Below are positions 55,378-64,000 of a DNA stretch of 64,000 bases, piece after piece. A program made the position numbers and the translations under genes. The notes beneath the pieces are model-generated. The model had not been told where the DNA came from and made no database searches. It saw nothing but the letters and a program-made list of their open reading frames with translations. Location: positions 3,782,001-3,846,000 of the forward strand of contig NZ_CP094974.1 in the NCBI RefSeq assembly GCF_022869805.1, given 5' to 3'. Source of the stretch: Halosolutus halophilus. GTDB taxonomy: Archaea; Halobacteriota; Halobacteria; Halobacteriales; Natrialbaceae. Numbering within the stretch: the first letter of the stretch is position 1; each line of letters starts with the position of its first letter.

Positions 55378-56298
55378 ATGGCATCCGGGCACGAGAACGC
55401 GGGTTATCGACGGCTGTTCGACGACGACGGACTCACTTTCGGCACCGGCTTCCCGCTCACGGGCGCGAACCGATCGACACCCCCGGTCGACGAGGAATTG
55501 CGGCTCGCGGCCCACGCGGAGACGATCGGGTTCGACGGCCTCTGGGCGCGTGACGTCCCGACCTACTGGCCGAAGTTCGGCGACGCGGGCCAGACGTTCG
55601 ACGCGTGGCCGTGGCTCTCGCAGGTCGCCGCCCACACCGACGACGTCGCGCTCGGGACGGCGAGTATCGTCCTCACGCTGCGCCACCCGCTCCACGTCGC
55701 GAAGTCAGCGGCGACCGTCGATCGGCTCTCAGACGGACGGCTCGTCCTCGGCGTCGCGACCGGCGATCGCGACCCGGAGTTTCCGGCGTTCGACGTCGAT
55801 CGGGACGCCCGCGGCGATCGGTTCCGGGAGGCGGTCACGGCGCTTCGGGCCGTCTGGCGGGACGAGTTCCCGGAACTCGAAGGGGCCTGGGGCTCGCTCG
55901 AGGGCGAACTCGACGTCGTGCCGTCGCCGACGACCGAGACGCTCCCGCTGTTGCCCACGGGCTACGCCCGCCAGTCCCGGGAGTGGATCGCCGAGCACGG
56001 CGACGGCTGGCTGTTCTATCACCTCCCGGAGCGAACGCTCGAGGACTACCTCGAGAACTGGCGCGCCGACGCCGGCGAGAAACCGTTCGCGATGGCGGTT
56101 CGCGTCGAACTCGCGGACGACCCGACGGCGGAGCCCGAACCGCTCCACCTGGGGTATCGAGCCGGCGCCGAGTGGTTCCGGGACTACTTCCGCGAACTGG
56201 ACGAGCTGAGCGTCGATCACGTGATCGTCTCGATCGAGAACGACGATTCCGAACGCGGGCTCACCCGGTTCGCCGAGGAGATACTCACCGAACTGTAG
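55378..56298 (+). CDS. Luciferase-like (LLM) class oxidoreductase
   Basis: 306 residues, TIM-barrel LLM fold: LTFGTGFPLTGANRSTPPVD, LAAHAETIGFDGLWARDVP, TASIVLTLRHPLHVAKSAATVDRL and LVLGVATGDRDPEFPAF. The pattern matches the TIGR03571-like group of F420/FMN-dependent monooxygenases or dehydrogenases. The flavin and the substrate cannot be told. Starts 122 bp after aconitase. Confidence 0.86.
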   Translation: MASGHENAGYRRLFDDDGLTFGTGFPLTGANRSTPPVDEELRLAAHAETIGFDGLWARDVPTYWPKFGDAGQTFDAWPWLSQVAAHTDDVALGTASIVLTLRHPLHVAKSAATVDRLSDGRLVLGVATGDRDPEFPAFDVDRDARGDRFREAVTALRAVWRDEFPELEGAWGSLEGELDVVPSPTTETLPLLPTGYARQSREWIAEHGDGWLFYHLPERTLEDYLENWRADAGEKPFAMAVRVELADDPTAEPEPLHLGYRAGAEWFRDYFRELDELSVDHVIVSIENDDSERGLTRFAEEILTEL

Positions 56299-56477
56299 CA
56301 TCGCCGCCGTCCCGGAGTCGGATCGGGTCTCGATCGAGAGTTCGAGCGCTACGACGAACCGTACGAAACCTACGAGACCGAGACGGTGCCGACCTCGGCC
56401 GGCCCGGTACGGAGCGTCGGCGGTCCGGTGCTCGTCGTGGTCGGACTCGCCGGGGTCGCCGGCCTGGAACTCGCGAT

Positions 56478-57692
56478 TCACTTCTCGGTTCGGAACGCTA
56501 ACTGGCAGCCGTACGCGGGGCTGACTGGCGAGATGCGATCGCCGTCCGAGAGCCGGATCGACGTCGGCGGATCGGGTCGGGCCAGCGGCGCGTCGGCGTC
56601 GCGGCGGCGCTCGCGGCCGTGCCGAGAGAGGACGTACTCCCAGTCGGCGCTCCCGCGAACGTAGGTGCCGTTGAGGCTCCGGTCCCGAAGGTGCCAGGCC
56701 GACCCGTCGTACTCGATAACGGCGTGTTCCGGACAGAGGAACCGCTCGTCGTCGGGAAGGACGACGGTCGGAACCCGACGGTCCGCCGCCCAGCGGCCGA
56801 GGGTGTCGCCGGGACGAACGCGAACGGTGCGTCCGGACGGCTCGTGGACGAGTCGGGCGGATCGATCGGGAACGTCGAGGAACGGGACGAGCGCGTCGTA
56901 CAGGTCGCCGGCGTCGTCGAACCGGTCGCCGTGGTCGGGTGCGGTCGCACGACGGATCGGTTCGGCGAGCGACGCGGGGCAGTTCGCGGGGAGAGCCTGC
57001 GGATCGACCGCCTCTCGCGCCGCGGACGACTCCGCGTTCGCCGTTCCGGTCATCAGAAACGCGAGAAACGCCCCCAGCGCGTACACGTCTGACCACGGAC
57101 CGATCGGCGCGTTGCGAGCGCCCGTCCGCGTCAATTCGGGCGGTTTGAACGGATCGCGACGGAAGCGGACGTCGGGGTCCGTCTCGGTCGAGACCGCGGC
57201 GTTCAGGTCGATCACTGCGGGCTGGCCGGATCGACGAACGAGGACGTTGCTCGGCTTCAGATCGAGGTGTGAGACGCCGTTCCGGTGGAGGAACTCGAGC
57301 GCTCTGCAGACGGGGCCGCCGATCTCGCGAACGCTCTCGAGGGAGGGGGCCGGTGGCCCCTCGCGGCCGAAGACGTCGTCGACCGAGCCACGGCGGATCA
57401 GTTCCGTGGCGACGTACACCGCGTCCCCGCTGACCGCACCGTCGACGAAGCGGACGAGCGAACCGGGACTCGGGTCGCCCTCGAAACGGCGGAACCACTG
57501 CAGTTCTCCCTGGAAGTGCGCCCGGACCTGCTCACGCTCGTGTGAGCCGTCGTTCTCGCACTTCAGCGCGACCGGCAGTCCTCGCTCGCAGTCGGTCGCT
57601 CGCCAGACCGTCGCGAGACCGCCGGCGGCGATCCGTTCCTCGAGTCGGAACCGATCGTCGACCGTCGTCCCGTTCCGTTCGTCAGTCGTCAT
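56478..57692 (-). CDS. Ser/Thr kinase-like protein with C-terminal FHA domain, degenerate active site
   Basis: 404 residues from the ATG at 57692 (a GTG one codon earlier). The kinase fold spans ~12-270, but motifs are altered: the Gly loop reads IAAGGLATVW (first Gly replaced by Ala), the catalytic loop SHLDLKPSNVLV (HRD becomes HLD), and the metal loop VIDLNAAV (DFG becomes DLN). The VALK Lys, both Asp and the FKPPEL/APE-like motif remain. An FHA domain follows (~285-400) with GDTLGRW and SLNGTYV. It may be weakly active or a regulatory pseudokinase. It lies 81 bp downstream of the PP2C gene. Confidence 0.9.
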   Translation of the reverse strand: MTTDERNGTTVDDRFRLEERIAAGGLATVWRATDCERGLPVALKCENDGSHEREQVRAHFQGELQWFRRFEGDPSPGSLVRFVDGAVSGDAVYVATELIRRGSVDDVFGREGPPAPSLESVREIGGPVCRALEFLHRNGVSHLDLKPSNVLVRRSGQPAVIDLNAAVSTETDPDVRFRRDPFKPPELTRTGARNAPIGPWSDVYALGAFLAFLMTGTANAESSAAREAVDPQALPANCPASLAEPIRRATAPDHGDRFDDAGDLYDALVPFLDVPDRSARLVHEPSGRTVRVRPGDTLGRWAADRRVPTVVLPDDERFLCPEHAVIEYDGSAWHLRDRSLNGTYVRGSADWEYVLSRHGRERRRDADAPLARPDPPTSIRLSDGDRISPVSPAYGCQLAFRTEK

Positions 57693-57776
57693 CACGTCAC
57701 GCTCCGGCGGGAGATCGTTCGACGCGCACCGCGACCGATCGGCTCGACGGCCGCAGGCGGTCGAGAACCGGCCCGA

Positions 57777-59438
57777 CTACGTACAGAAGCCACTGAAGGG
57801 CCTCCCGCCGGTCGGGTCGCTCCAGCGCGTCCGATTCCGGGCGTGATCGAGCGTCGAGAAGAACCGGAACGTGATCGGGTCGGCGTTCCGGGGGTCCTCG
57901 AGCGTGAACGCCGTCCCGTCTTGCAGTCGCGACGTCTCCTCGAGGTCGCCCTCGACGGCAGCACTCGGGTCGAAGCCGTGCTCTCGGTGCAGTTCCGCAC
58001 CTTTACTGGAGAGAAGAACCGTCCACTTTCCGCCCTCCGCCTCGACGAACGTTCCGGTAGCACTGATATCGCGAACGCGCCAGTGCCCGTCCTCGTCGAG
58101 TTCCAGGCGGGCGTGATTTCGCTCGACGGGTTCGTCGTCGTCGATGACGAGACCGATGTTCGGGCCGTGTTCGCCGTTCCCGGTGTTTCGTCCGATGGTG
58201 ACACCGTCGACGATCTCGAAGATCGTCTCGTCGCCCGCGATCGTGACCGCTGCCTTCGGGGGGTCGCCGTCACCGGCCGAGACGACCTTCGCTGTCCCGC
58301 CCGACGCGTTCGAACCGCCGTGAGAGGCGTTCGACCCGCTCGCGTTACGGGACGACCCCGATCCGCCGCCGGAATCGGACTCGGCGTCGTCTTCCGGCGG
58401 ATCGATGATCGTTTCTTGATTCGTTATCTCCTGGAAGTCAGTCGCCGCGCCGCGGAACGGAAGCGAATCGGGCGACGCGTTCGCGTCGGAGTCCCTGGCC
58501 AGCGTGACCGAGAGATTATCCTTGCCGCCGCGCTCGTTGGCGAACGAGACGAGTTGCTCGACGGCTTCCTGGAGGCCGTCGGCCCCGAGAACGATCTCCC
58601 GGATCTCGTCGTCGGTTACCAGCGTATCGAGGATCGACTCGCGGACGGCCTCCATATCCGTCGCCTGCTGGTACTCATCCCGGAGCGAACGGTTGTCCGG
58701 GAAGGCGTCGATCAGCCCGTCGCTCGTGAACATGATGATGTCGTCGCGATAGACATCGGTGGAACCGAACTCGACGTCCACGCTCGGTCGGCCGTGGGCG
58801 GAGCCACCGACGACGTTCGTGATGGCCGTCGCGTCGGGATGGATGCGCGCGTACACCTCGTCGTCGATCTCGCCCTTCTCGAGCAGTTCGTTGGTGACGG
58901 CGTGATCGCGCGTGAGTTGCCTCGCCTCTTCGTGTCGCTCGTTGATGAGATAGATACGACTGTCGCCGACCCAGCCGTAGTAGAGACAGCCGTCGACGTA
59001 GACGCCGACGACGAGCGTCGTCGCCGGCCGACCTCCGATTTCGCCGGCGAACTCCTGGACGTGCTGGTGAGCCGCGTTGACGCTCTCCTGGATCGCGGTT
59101 CGGATCCGATCTTCGGAGAGCGCCGCGGCCGGGTTGGCGCCACTCGTCGGTGGCGTCCCCTCGTAGGCGTCGATGCCGAACCGTTCGGGGACGTCGGTTC
59201 CCGGTCCGAGGATGGCGTCCGTGAGTCGCTTTCTGACCACGGTCGTCGCCAGCAGGGAGGCGACGTCGCCACAGTCCTCGCCGCCGACCCCGTCACCGAG
59301 GACGAAGATGCCGACGGGCCGTTCCGTCTGCCGGTGATGGTTCTCGAAGACCGCCGTCGCGATGGCGTCTTCGTTGATTCCGCCGCGTCGTTGCTTCCGT
59401 GCGCCGATGTCGATGGTACTCGCGTATTCCATAGTCAT
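57777..59438 (-). CDS. PP2C-type protein phosphatase with C-terminal FHA domain
   Basis: 553 residues from the ATG at 59438, overlapping the kinase stop by 4 nt (ATGA). The PP2C domain (~1-270) has all metal motifs: GDGVGGEDCGDVAS, GWVGDSRIYLI, MFTSDGLIDA and GGKDNLSV. A Ser/Asn/Gly linker (~315-350) joins it to an FHA domain (~365-545): VTIGRNTGNGEHGP, VERNHARLEL and TGTFVEA. It would remove phosphates placed by the coupled kinase, while its FHA reads phospho-Thr. PP2C-FHA fusions are unusual. Confidence 0.94.
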   Translation of the reverse strand: MTMEYASTIDIGARKQRRGGINEDAIATAVFENHHRQTERPVGIFVLGDGVGGEDCGDVASLLATTVVRKRLTDAILGPGTDVPERFGIDAYEGTPPTSGANPAAALSEDRIRTAIQESVNAAHQHVQEFAGEIGGRPATTLVVGVYVDGCLYYGWVGDSRIYLINERHEEARQLTRDHAVTNELLEKGEIDDEVYARIHPDATAITNVVGGSAHGRPSVDVEFGSTDVYRDDIIMFTSDGLIDAFPDNRSLRDEYQQATDMEAVRESILDTLVTDDEIREIVLGADGLQEAVEQLVSFANERGGKDNLSVTLARDSDANASPDSLPFRGAATDFQEITNQETIIDPPEDDAESDSGGGSGSSRNASGSNASHGGSNASGGTAKVVSAGDGDPPKAAVTIAGDETIFEIVDGVTIGRNTGNGEHGPNIGLVIDDDEPVERNHARLELDEDGHWRVRDISATGTFVEAEGGKWTVLLSSKGAELHREHGFDPSAAVEGDLEETSRLQDGTAFTLEDPRNADPITFRFFSTLDHARNRTRWSDPTGGRPFSGFCT

Positions 59439-60709
59439 TCTACGGGTTGTTGATCGAACTGGAAGTAGAACCGTTCCGGATAGGAGGGACTGACCAGTGC
59501 GATGGTGTCTCCTCCCTCGAGTTCCGTCGACGCCTCGAGGTCGGCCGGGACCGACTCGCCGTGGCGTCGCTGGCGCTCCTGTCCGGCCTCCGAAAGCAGA
59601 AGGTGCCACTCCCGTTCGTCGTGTTTGCTGATGTAGGTGCCGTTGAGACTGGTATCGATCACCATCCAGTTCCCCTCCCCGTCGGTGTCGAACCGACAGT
59701 GAACCGCCGAGAGGGCCTTGTGACGATCGTCCTCGAGCATGATCGAGGGGCGCGGTCCGTCGGCCGTCTTCCTGCCGATGGTGTCGCCCGGACTGATCGT
59801 CCACCGCTCGTCGCGACCGAGCCAGTGGACCGACGCCTGCGTCGGCATCGTCGCGTCCCGTTTCTCGAGGGACCGTTTGAGGACGGACGCGTTGGGGTAC
59901 CGGTCGACGGTATCGTGCTGGGTCGATCGCTCGATGATCTCGTCCATGTACGGCGCCGTTTCGATGCCGAAGTCGGACGGCGCGACGCCGTCGTCGTCGG
60001 GAACCCAGCCCACTTTGAGGAAACACAGGATCTTCCCGATCGAGTAAACGTCGCTCCAGGGACCCTGGCGCTGTTCCGAGCCCTGATTCAGTTCCGGCGG
60101 TTTGAACTCGCCCGGGACGGTCGAGTCCGCGTTCGACGACCCGGCCGTGGAACTCGAGGACTCCCCCGTCGTAAACTCGGCACCGCCGCGTTCGGGGACG
60201 AACCCTTTGGCCGTGGTGAAGTCGATGATCTTCGGTTCCCTGGCCCCGTCGATCATGATGTTGTCCGGCTTGAGGTCTCGGTAGATGAGGTCGTGATCGT
60301 GGAGGAACGACAGCGCGTCACAGACCCCGATTCCGATCTCGCGAACTTCGTCGTCGTCGGTGATCGGATCGTCGTTCCGGACGACCGTGCCGAGTTCCTC
60401 GCCGTCGATCGGTTCGACGACGAGTACCGGCATCCCGAACCCCTCTTCTTTGCCGTAGTACCCCATGATGTTCGGGTGGCCGCCCGCGTCGCGGATGTCC
60501 TCGAGGACGTCCGTCTCTCGTTTGAAGTACTTGTCGACGAGGTCGTCCGGCGCGTTCCCCTTGTAGTTGGGGTGTTTCAGCGCGACCGATCGCCCCGTGT
60601 CGACGTCGTTTGCACCCCACACGACGCCGAAGCCGCCTCTCCCGAGCTGTTCTCGAATCTCGTACCGACCGGCGAGTTCGTCCCCGACTGTTGGCTCTGA
60701 CATGCTCAT
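59435..60709 (-). CDS. Ser/Thr protein kinase with C-terminal FHA domain
   Basis: 424 residues (ATG 60709; a second ATG at 60703 is possible). The kinase domain (~12-285) has a good Gly loop LGRGGFGVVW, VALKHPN Lys, IYRDLKPDNIM, and DFT in place of DFG. The activation region has many Ser/Thr (TTGESSSSTAGSSNADSTV), likely autophosphorylation sites, then FKPPEL. The FHA domain (~300-420) has DTIGRKTADGP, SAVHCRF and SLNGTYI. It is the presumed writer of the system. Coupled to the PP2C gene. Confidence 0.94.
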   Translation of the reverse strand: MSMSEPTVGDELAGRYEIREQLGRGGFGVVWGANDVDTGRSVALKHPNYKGNAPDDLVDKYFKRETDVLEDIRDAGGHPNIMGYYGKEEGFGMPVLVVEPIDGEELGTVVRNDDPITDDDEVREIGIGVCDALSFLHDHDLIYRDLKPDNIMIDGAREPKIIDFTTAKGFVPERGGAEFTTGESSSSTAGSSNADSTVPGEFKPPELNQGSEQRQGPWSDVYSIGKILCFLKVGWVPDDDGVAPSDFGIETAPYMDEIIERSTQHDTVDRYPNASVLKRSLEKRDATMPTQASVHWLGRDERWTISPGDTIGRKTADGPRPSIMLEDDRHKALSAVHCRFDTDGEGNWMVIDTSLNGTYISKHDEREWHLLLSEAGQERQRRHGESVPADLEASTELEGGDTIALVSPSYPERFYFQFDQQPVE

Positions 60710-60716
60710 TGATAGC

Positions 60717-60729
60717 TGATATATTTACA
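60717..60729 (-). promoter_or_regulatory. Probable box A of the kinase/PP2C unit
   Basis: Minus strand reads TGTAAATATATC, about 15-25 nt before the ATGs at 60709/60703, in the short gap after the VWA gene stop. It would give the kinase and phosphatase their own transcript. Confidence 0.45.
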
Positions 60730-60754
60730 ATCGTCCCCCGAGGTGCGTCCGCCC

Positions 60755-61963
60755 TCAGTCGAACCGACCGGCGTCGTAGACGACCGTCGTGTTCTCCTGG
60801 ATTTCGCGGACCTCTTCCTCGTCGCCCTCTTCGATCCGGGTCACGTTCTCCCTGAGTGCGTCCGTGATCTCCGTCTCTCCGGTGATGACCTCGGTCTCGT
60901 CGATCAGATCCTTGACGTCGTCGAGTTCCTCTTCTTCGTCGGCGTGGGCGATGCGAGTGCGGAGGTCGGTCTCGCGGTAGGTGAGGGTGACGTCCTCGTT
61001 CTGGATGGCCAGTTTCTCCTCGTCGTCGGTGTACGTCACCGAGATATCGGTCGTCGCCGATGCGGACCCGGCCTGTAGTTCGATGTCGGCGATCGCCGCG
61101 GTCGTCTCGAGTTCGCCCGCCGGGGCGTCCATGGTCAGGACGACCTTCTGTTTTTCACGGTCCAGCAGATCCGGAAGCCCCACGATCGCGCTCCCGCCCG
61201 CGTACTCGACGTCGACCTCCTGGATCTGGGGGAGCCGACGGTAGACGTCGCCGACCTCACAGCCCTCCTTCAGGTCGATCACCAGTTCGGGATTGTTCGC
61301 GACGACCGTCGACGCCTCCTGTACGACGTCCCCGAAGAACGACCTGATGTCCGTCGGATTCTCCACGTGGGCCCACTGACCCTGGGAGTGTTCGCCCAGC
61401 GTCCGAATGATCCCTTTGTCGTAATTCGACCCGATACCGGCGGAGTAGATCGAGGTGCCGCCGTCCGCGGTCGCCTTCGCGAGCGGTTCGAAGTCCGGTT
61501 CCTCGAGCCGGATGTCGCGGCCGTCCGAGAGCAGCAGGATTCGTTTTGCGATCCCCTCACCCTCGTCGAGGCCGCGGAGCGACTTTCGCGCCTCTTCGAG
61601 GCCCGCGTAGATGTCGGTTCCGCCGCGAGTCTCGATGTCGTCGAGATAGTCCTCGGCCTCACTGCGATCGATATCGCCCCATCGGGTCGCGTCCATGATG
61701 ACGTCGACCTCGGTATCGAACGTGACGATACTCAGGTAGTCCTGGTCGTTCAACAACCCGAAGACGAGATTCGTCGCGTTGCGAACCTGGTCCATCTTCT
61801 TGTAGGACATCGAGCCGCTGCTGTCGATACAGAGCGCGATGTGTCGCTCGGTCGGTTCGTCGTGTGCCTCCTCGTCCGGTTCGATCGTGAGCTCGCAGGT
61901 GATTCCGCCGCCGTTCTCCGGTACGTACGGTCGATTGAGTTCCACTGAGAAGTCGGTCGTCAT
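60755..61963 (-). CDS. von Willebrand factor A domain protein
   Basis: 402 residues. The VWA domain (~40-225) has an intact MIDAS: ALCIDSSGSMSYKKMDQ, a mid Thr in TRGGTDIYAGLEEAR, and LLLSDGRDIRLEEPD. The C-terminal half is beta-rich then acidic-helical (THADEEEELDDVKDLIDETE-like). No signal peptide, so cytosolic. In bacterial TerY-P triads a VWA protein is encoded beside a PP2C and a kinase, and this gene sits in the same position. It likely scaffolds or is a kinase target. Confidence 0.92.
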   Translation of the reverse strand: MTTDFSVELNRPYVPENGGGITCELTIEPDEEAHDEPTERHIALCIDSSGSMSYKKMDQVRNATNLVFGLLNDQDYLSIVTFDTEVDVIMDATRWGDIDRSEAEDYLDDIETRGGTDIYAGLEEARKSLRGLDEGEGIAKRILLLSDGRDIRLEEPDFEPLAKATADGGTSIYSAGIGSNYDKGIIRTLGEHSQGQWAHVENPTDIRSFFGDVVQEASTVVANNPELVIDLKEGCEVGDVYRRLPQIQEVDVEYAGGSAIVGLPDLLDREKQKVVLTMDAPAGELETTAAIADIELQAGSASATTDISVTYTDDEEKLAIQNEDVTLTYRETDLRTRIAHADEEEELDDVKDLIDETEVITGETEITDALRENVTRIEEGDEEEVREIQENTTVVYDAGRFD

Positions 61964-62131
61964 TGCGGTAACTGATCATACGTCTCAGGAAGATCTGATA
62001 ACTTTTTCGCTGGTATTTGGCGTACGCTGACACGACAACGGTCCGTGATGGCCGAGAGAAACCACGCTATCCCGGGACGGCAAGTTAACGCCACTCACGG
62101 GCTGTGGAGCCGCGAGCACCGCTTCGCACGC

Positions 62132-62147
62132 GGCGACTCGAGTCGCC
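62132..62147. other. Perfect 16-bp palindrome after the zinc-ribbon/FHA gene
   Basis: GGCGACTCGAGTCGCC reads the same on both strands. It lies 23 bp downstream of the stop of the zinc-ribbon FHA gene and upstream of the VWA gene. It could be a terminator element or a dimeric protein-binding site. Confidence 0.5.
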
Positions 62148-62170
62148 AATCGTACGACACGCCGTTCGTA

Positions 62171-63079
<909 letters not shown>

Positions 63080-63292
63080 GGTATTCAGCGCACTTTCTCA
63101 GTCACAATAGAAAAAAGTATGCCAGAACGAAAGTGGGGTCTGGCTTACTATTACGCTATCTTGTGATTACGAATGGAGTCGTAGAACCACTTACGAGTGG
63201 AGACGCGAAGCCACGGGCCGCTGCGTGCGATTCCGGGAGCCGATATCAACAAACACTAATTATTTACGTCAGACACAAGATATCGAGATACG
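63080..63292. promoter_or_regulatory. Divergent promoter region of the FHA adaptor and membrane protein genes
   Basis: 213 bp, AT-rich. Toward the adaptor a TTCTATTG box lies about 27-35 nt before its ATG (63104-63116). Toward the membrane protein AATTATTTACG (63258-63268) is about 28 nt before its ATG, implying leaderless transcripts on both sides. Confidence 0.5.
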
Positions 63293-64000
63293 ATGCGCCT
63301 CCCGAACCGATCAGGTAACGATCACGAAACACTCGTTCTTCTGGAACTGGTGGCGGTCCCCATCGCGCTACTGGTGACGTTCTTCACGCTGGCTCTCGCC
63401 GAACTCGTCGCCGTCGTCCTCGGCGTCGCGACCGACGCCGTGGCAACCGGTGACACGGTTCTGGAAGTCGGACACGCCGTGATCGGGTTCGGGACGCTGC
63501 TGGTGCTCGTCAGCGGCGGTGGATTCCTCGTCGCCGGCTATCGGTACTGCTTCGAATCGTGGTTCGACGACGTCGAACCGCTCCCCGTGGTACTCGTTCC
63601 GGTCCTCGGCCTCGCCGTTCCGATCGGGTACGCGATCTGGGATACCGGCTCGCTACAGCTGTCGTCGTGGCTGTTTTTCCCCATCGCGATCGCGGCGAAC
63701 GCGCTGGCGTTCCGAACCGTCGCGATCGACTCGCTCCGCGAGGACCGCGAGGACCGCGAACGAACGAGTTTCGTCGCCGCCTCCCTCACGGCGCTCCCGG
63801 CCGTCGTCGTACTGGTCGACTTCGCCATCGGAATGCTCGGTTCGGAGCGACCGGTCGCACGGACGCTGGACGGAGTCGTGGTCGGAACGAGTGCCCCGAT
63901 GGCACGGGCCGTCGTGATCGCCGTTCCGCTTCTCGTGACAGTACTCTACGGCGCCGGGAGGCTCTACAGTACGCAGTCACGGTGGGACGGACCCGACTGG
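63293..64000 (+). CDS. Multi-spanning membrane protein, unknown (3' truncated by window end)
   Basis: 236 residues visible from the ATG at 63293; the frame is still open at the last base. About six membrane segments are seen: ALLVTFFTLALAELVAVV (~22-40), VIGFGTLLVLVSGGGFLVAG, VVLVPVLGLAVPIGYAI, LFFPIAIAANALAF, LTALPAVVVLVDFAIGML and VVIAVPLLVTVLYG. No family recognised. It is divergent from the FHA adaptor gene, so it could be the membrane end of the kinase cluster, but this is only position. Confidence 0.72.
   Translation, partial: MRLPNRSGNDHETLVLLELVAVPIALLVTFFTLALAELVAVVLGVATDAVATGDTVLEVGHAVIGFGTLLVLVSGGGFLVAGYRYCFESWFDDVEPLPVVLVPVLGLAVPIGYAIWDTGSLQLSSWLFFPIAIAANALAFRTVAIDSLREDREDRERTSFVAASLTALPAVVVLVDFAIGMLGSERPVARTLDGVVVGTSAPMARAVVIAVPLLVTVLYGAGRLYSTQSRWDGPDW

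Noticed and set aside
53234-55384. 716-codon minus-strand frame opposite aconitase
   Set aside because: Typical antisense frame in GC-rich coding DNA; repeats of LVDDVDD-like mirror sequence and aconitase is certain.
56299-56477. Open frame after the LLM gene (FERYDEPYETYETETVPTS, then a hydrophobic stretch)
   Set aside because: Same frame continues after the LLM stop but has no start and runs into antisense of the kinase; a remnant is possible but not supportable.

Overview
The window is a high-GC stretch of a haloarchaeal chromosome (class Halobacteria; a Natrialbaceae-like relative is plausible but not proven). The evidence is the very acidic proteome, abundant GATC/CGATCG words, A-type ATP synthase, a proteasome-activating ATPase with a C-terminal HbYX motif, F420-type luciferase-fold oxidoreductase, HalOD1 output-domain proteins, Tat lipoproteins (twin Arg plus lipobox), leaderless promoters with a box about 25-30 nt before the start codon, and ATGA/TGATG translational couplings. 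No CRISPR array, insertion sequence or integrase was recognised; most of the window is core chromosome.

Layout. 1-6.5 kb: 3' part of a UbaA/MoeB-type E1 enzyme, an atypical SDR, an AT-richer island with a small unknown protein, a Tfx-type regulator, an MBL-fold hydrolase, a TRAM protein and etfBA. 6.9-10.5 kb: a lipoprotein solute-binding protein coupled to a chemotaxis transducer, a BasB/BasT-like pair. 10.6-19.2 kb: prenyl synthase, DUF373 membrane protein, radical SAM protein, secreted and membrane proteins including a membrane-anchored winged-helix protein, a pilin-like protein and a plant-VTE3-like methyltransferase. 19.4-29.1 kb: A-type ATP synthase, order H-I-K-E-C-F-A-B, then a small opposite-strand gene and a zinc-ribbon gene before D. 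29.2-32.7 kb: small conserved proteins, pyruvoyl arginine decarboxylase, an array of stem-loops and a PAN ATPase. 32.7-47.6 kb: housekeeping enzymes (PepF, M28 peptidase, NifU-like, TruA, sulfatase-fold, cupin, HpcH/HpaI, MFS, NUDIX, RNase J). 48-53 kb: two HalOD1 proteins flanking tRNA-Arg(CCG), 6-phosphogluconate dehydrogenase, small membrane proteins and a dCTP deaminase/dUTPase. 53.3-56.3 kb: aconitase and an LLM oxidoreductase. 56.5-64 kb: a phospho-signalling cluster.

Two regions stand out. The first is 56,478-63,079: two Ser/Thr kinases with C-terminal FHA domains, a PP2C phosphatase with a C-terminal FHA domain, a VWA protein, and a multi-zinc-ribbon FHA protein, all on the minus strand and facing a divergent multi-spanning membrane protein. 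This looks like an archaeal analogue of the bacterial VWA/PP2C/kinase (TerY-P-type) triads, with FHA domains added throughout. The second is 30,678-30,999, where about ten unrelated stem-loops (mostly 8-10 bp stems, 3-5 nt loops) stand head to tail right after the PAN stop codon.

Smaller oddities include short duplications of the ends of three genes, two decayed genes, small genes outside normal ORF cut-offs, and active-site deviations in the SDR, the radical SAM protein, the sulfatase-fold enzyme and one kinase.
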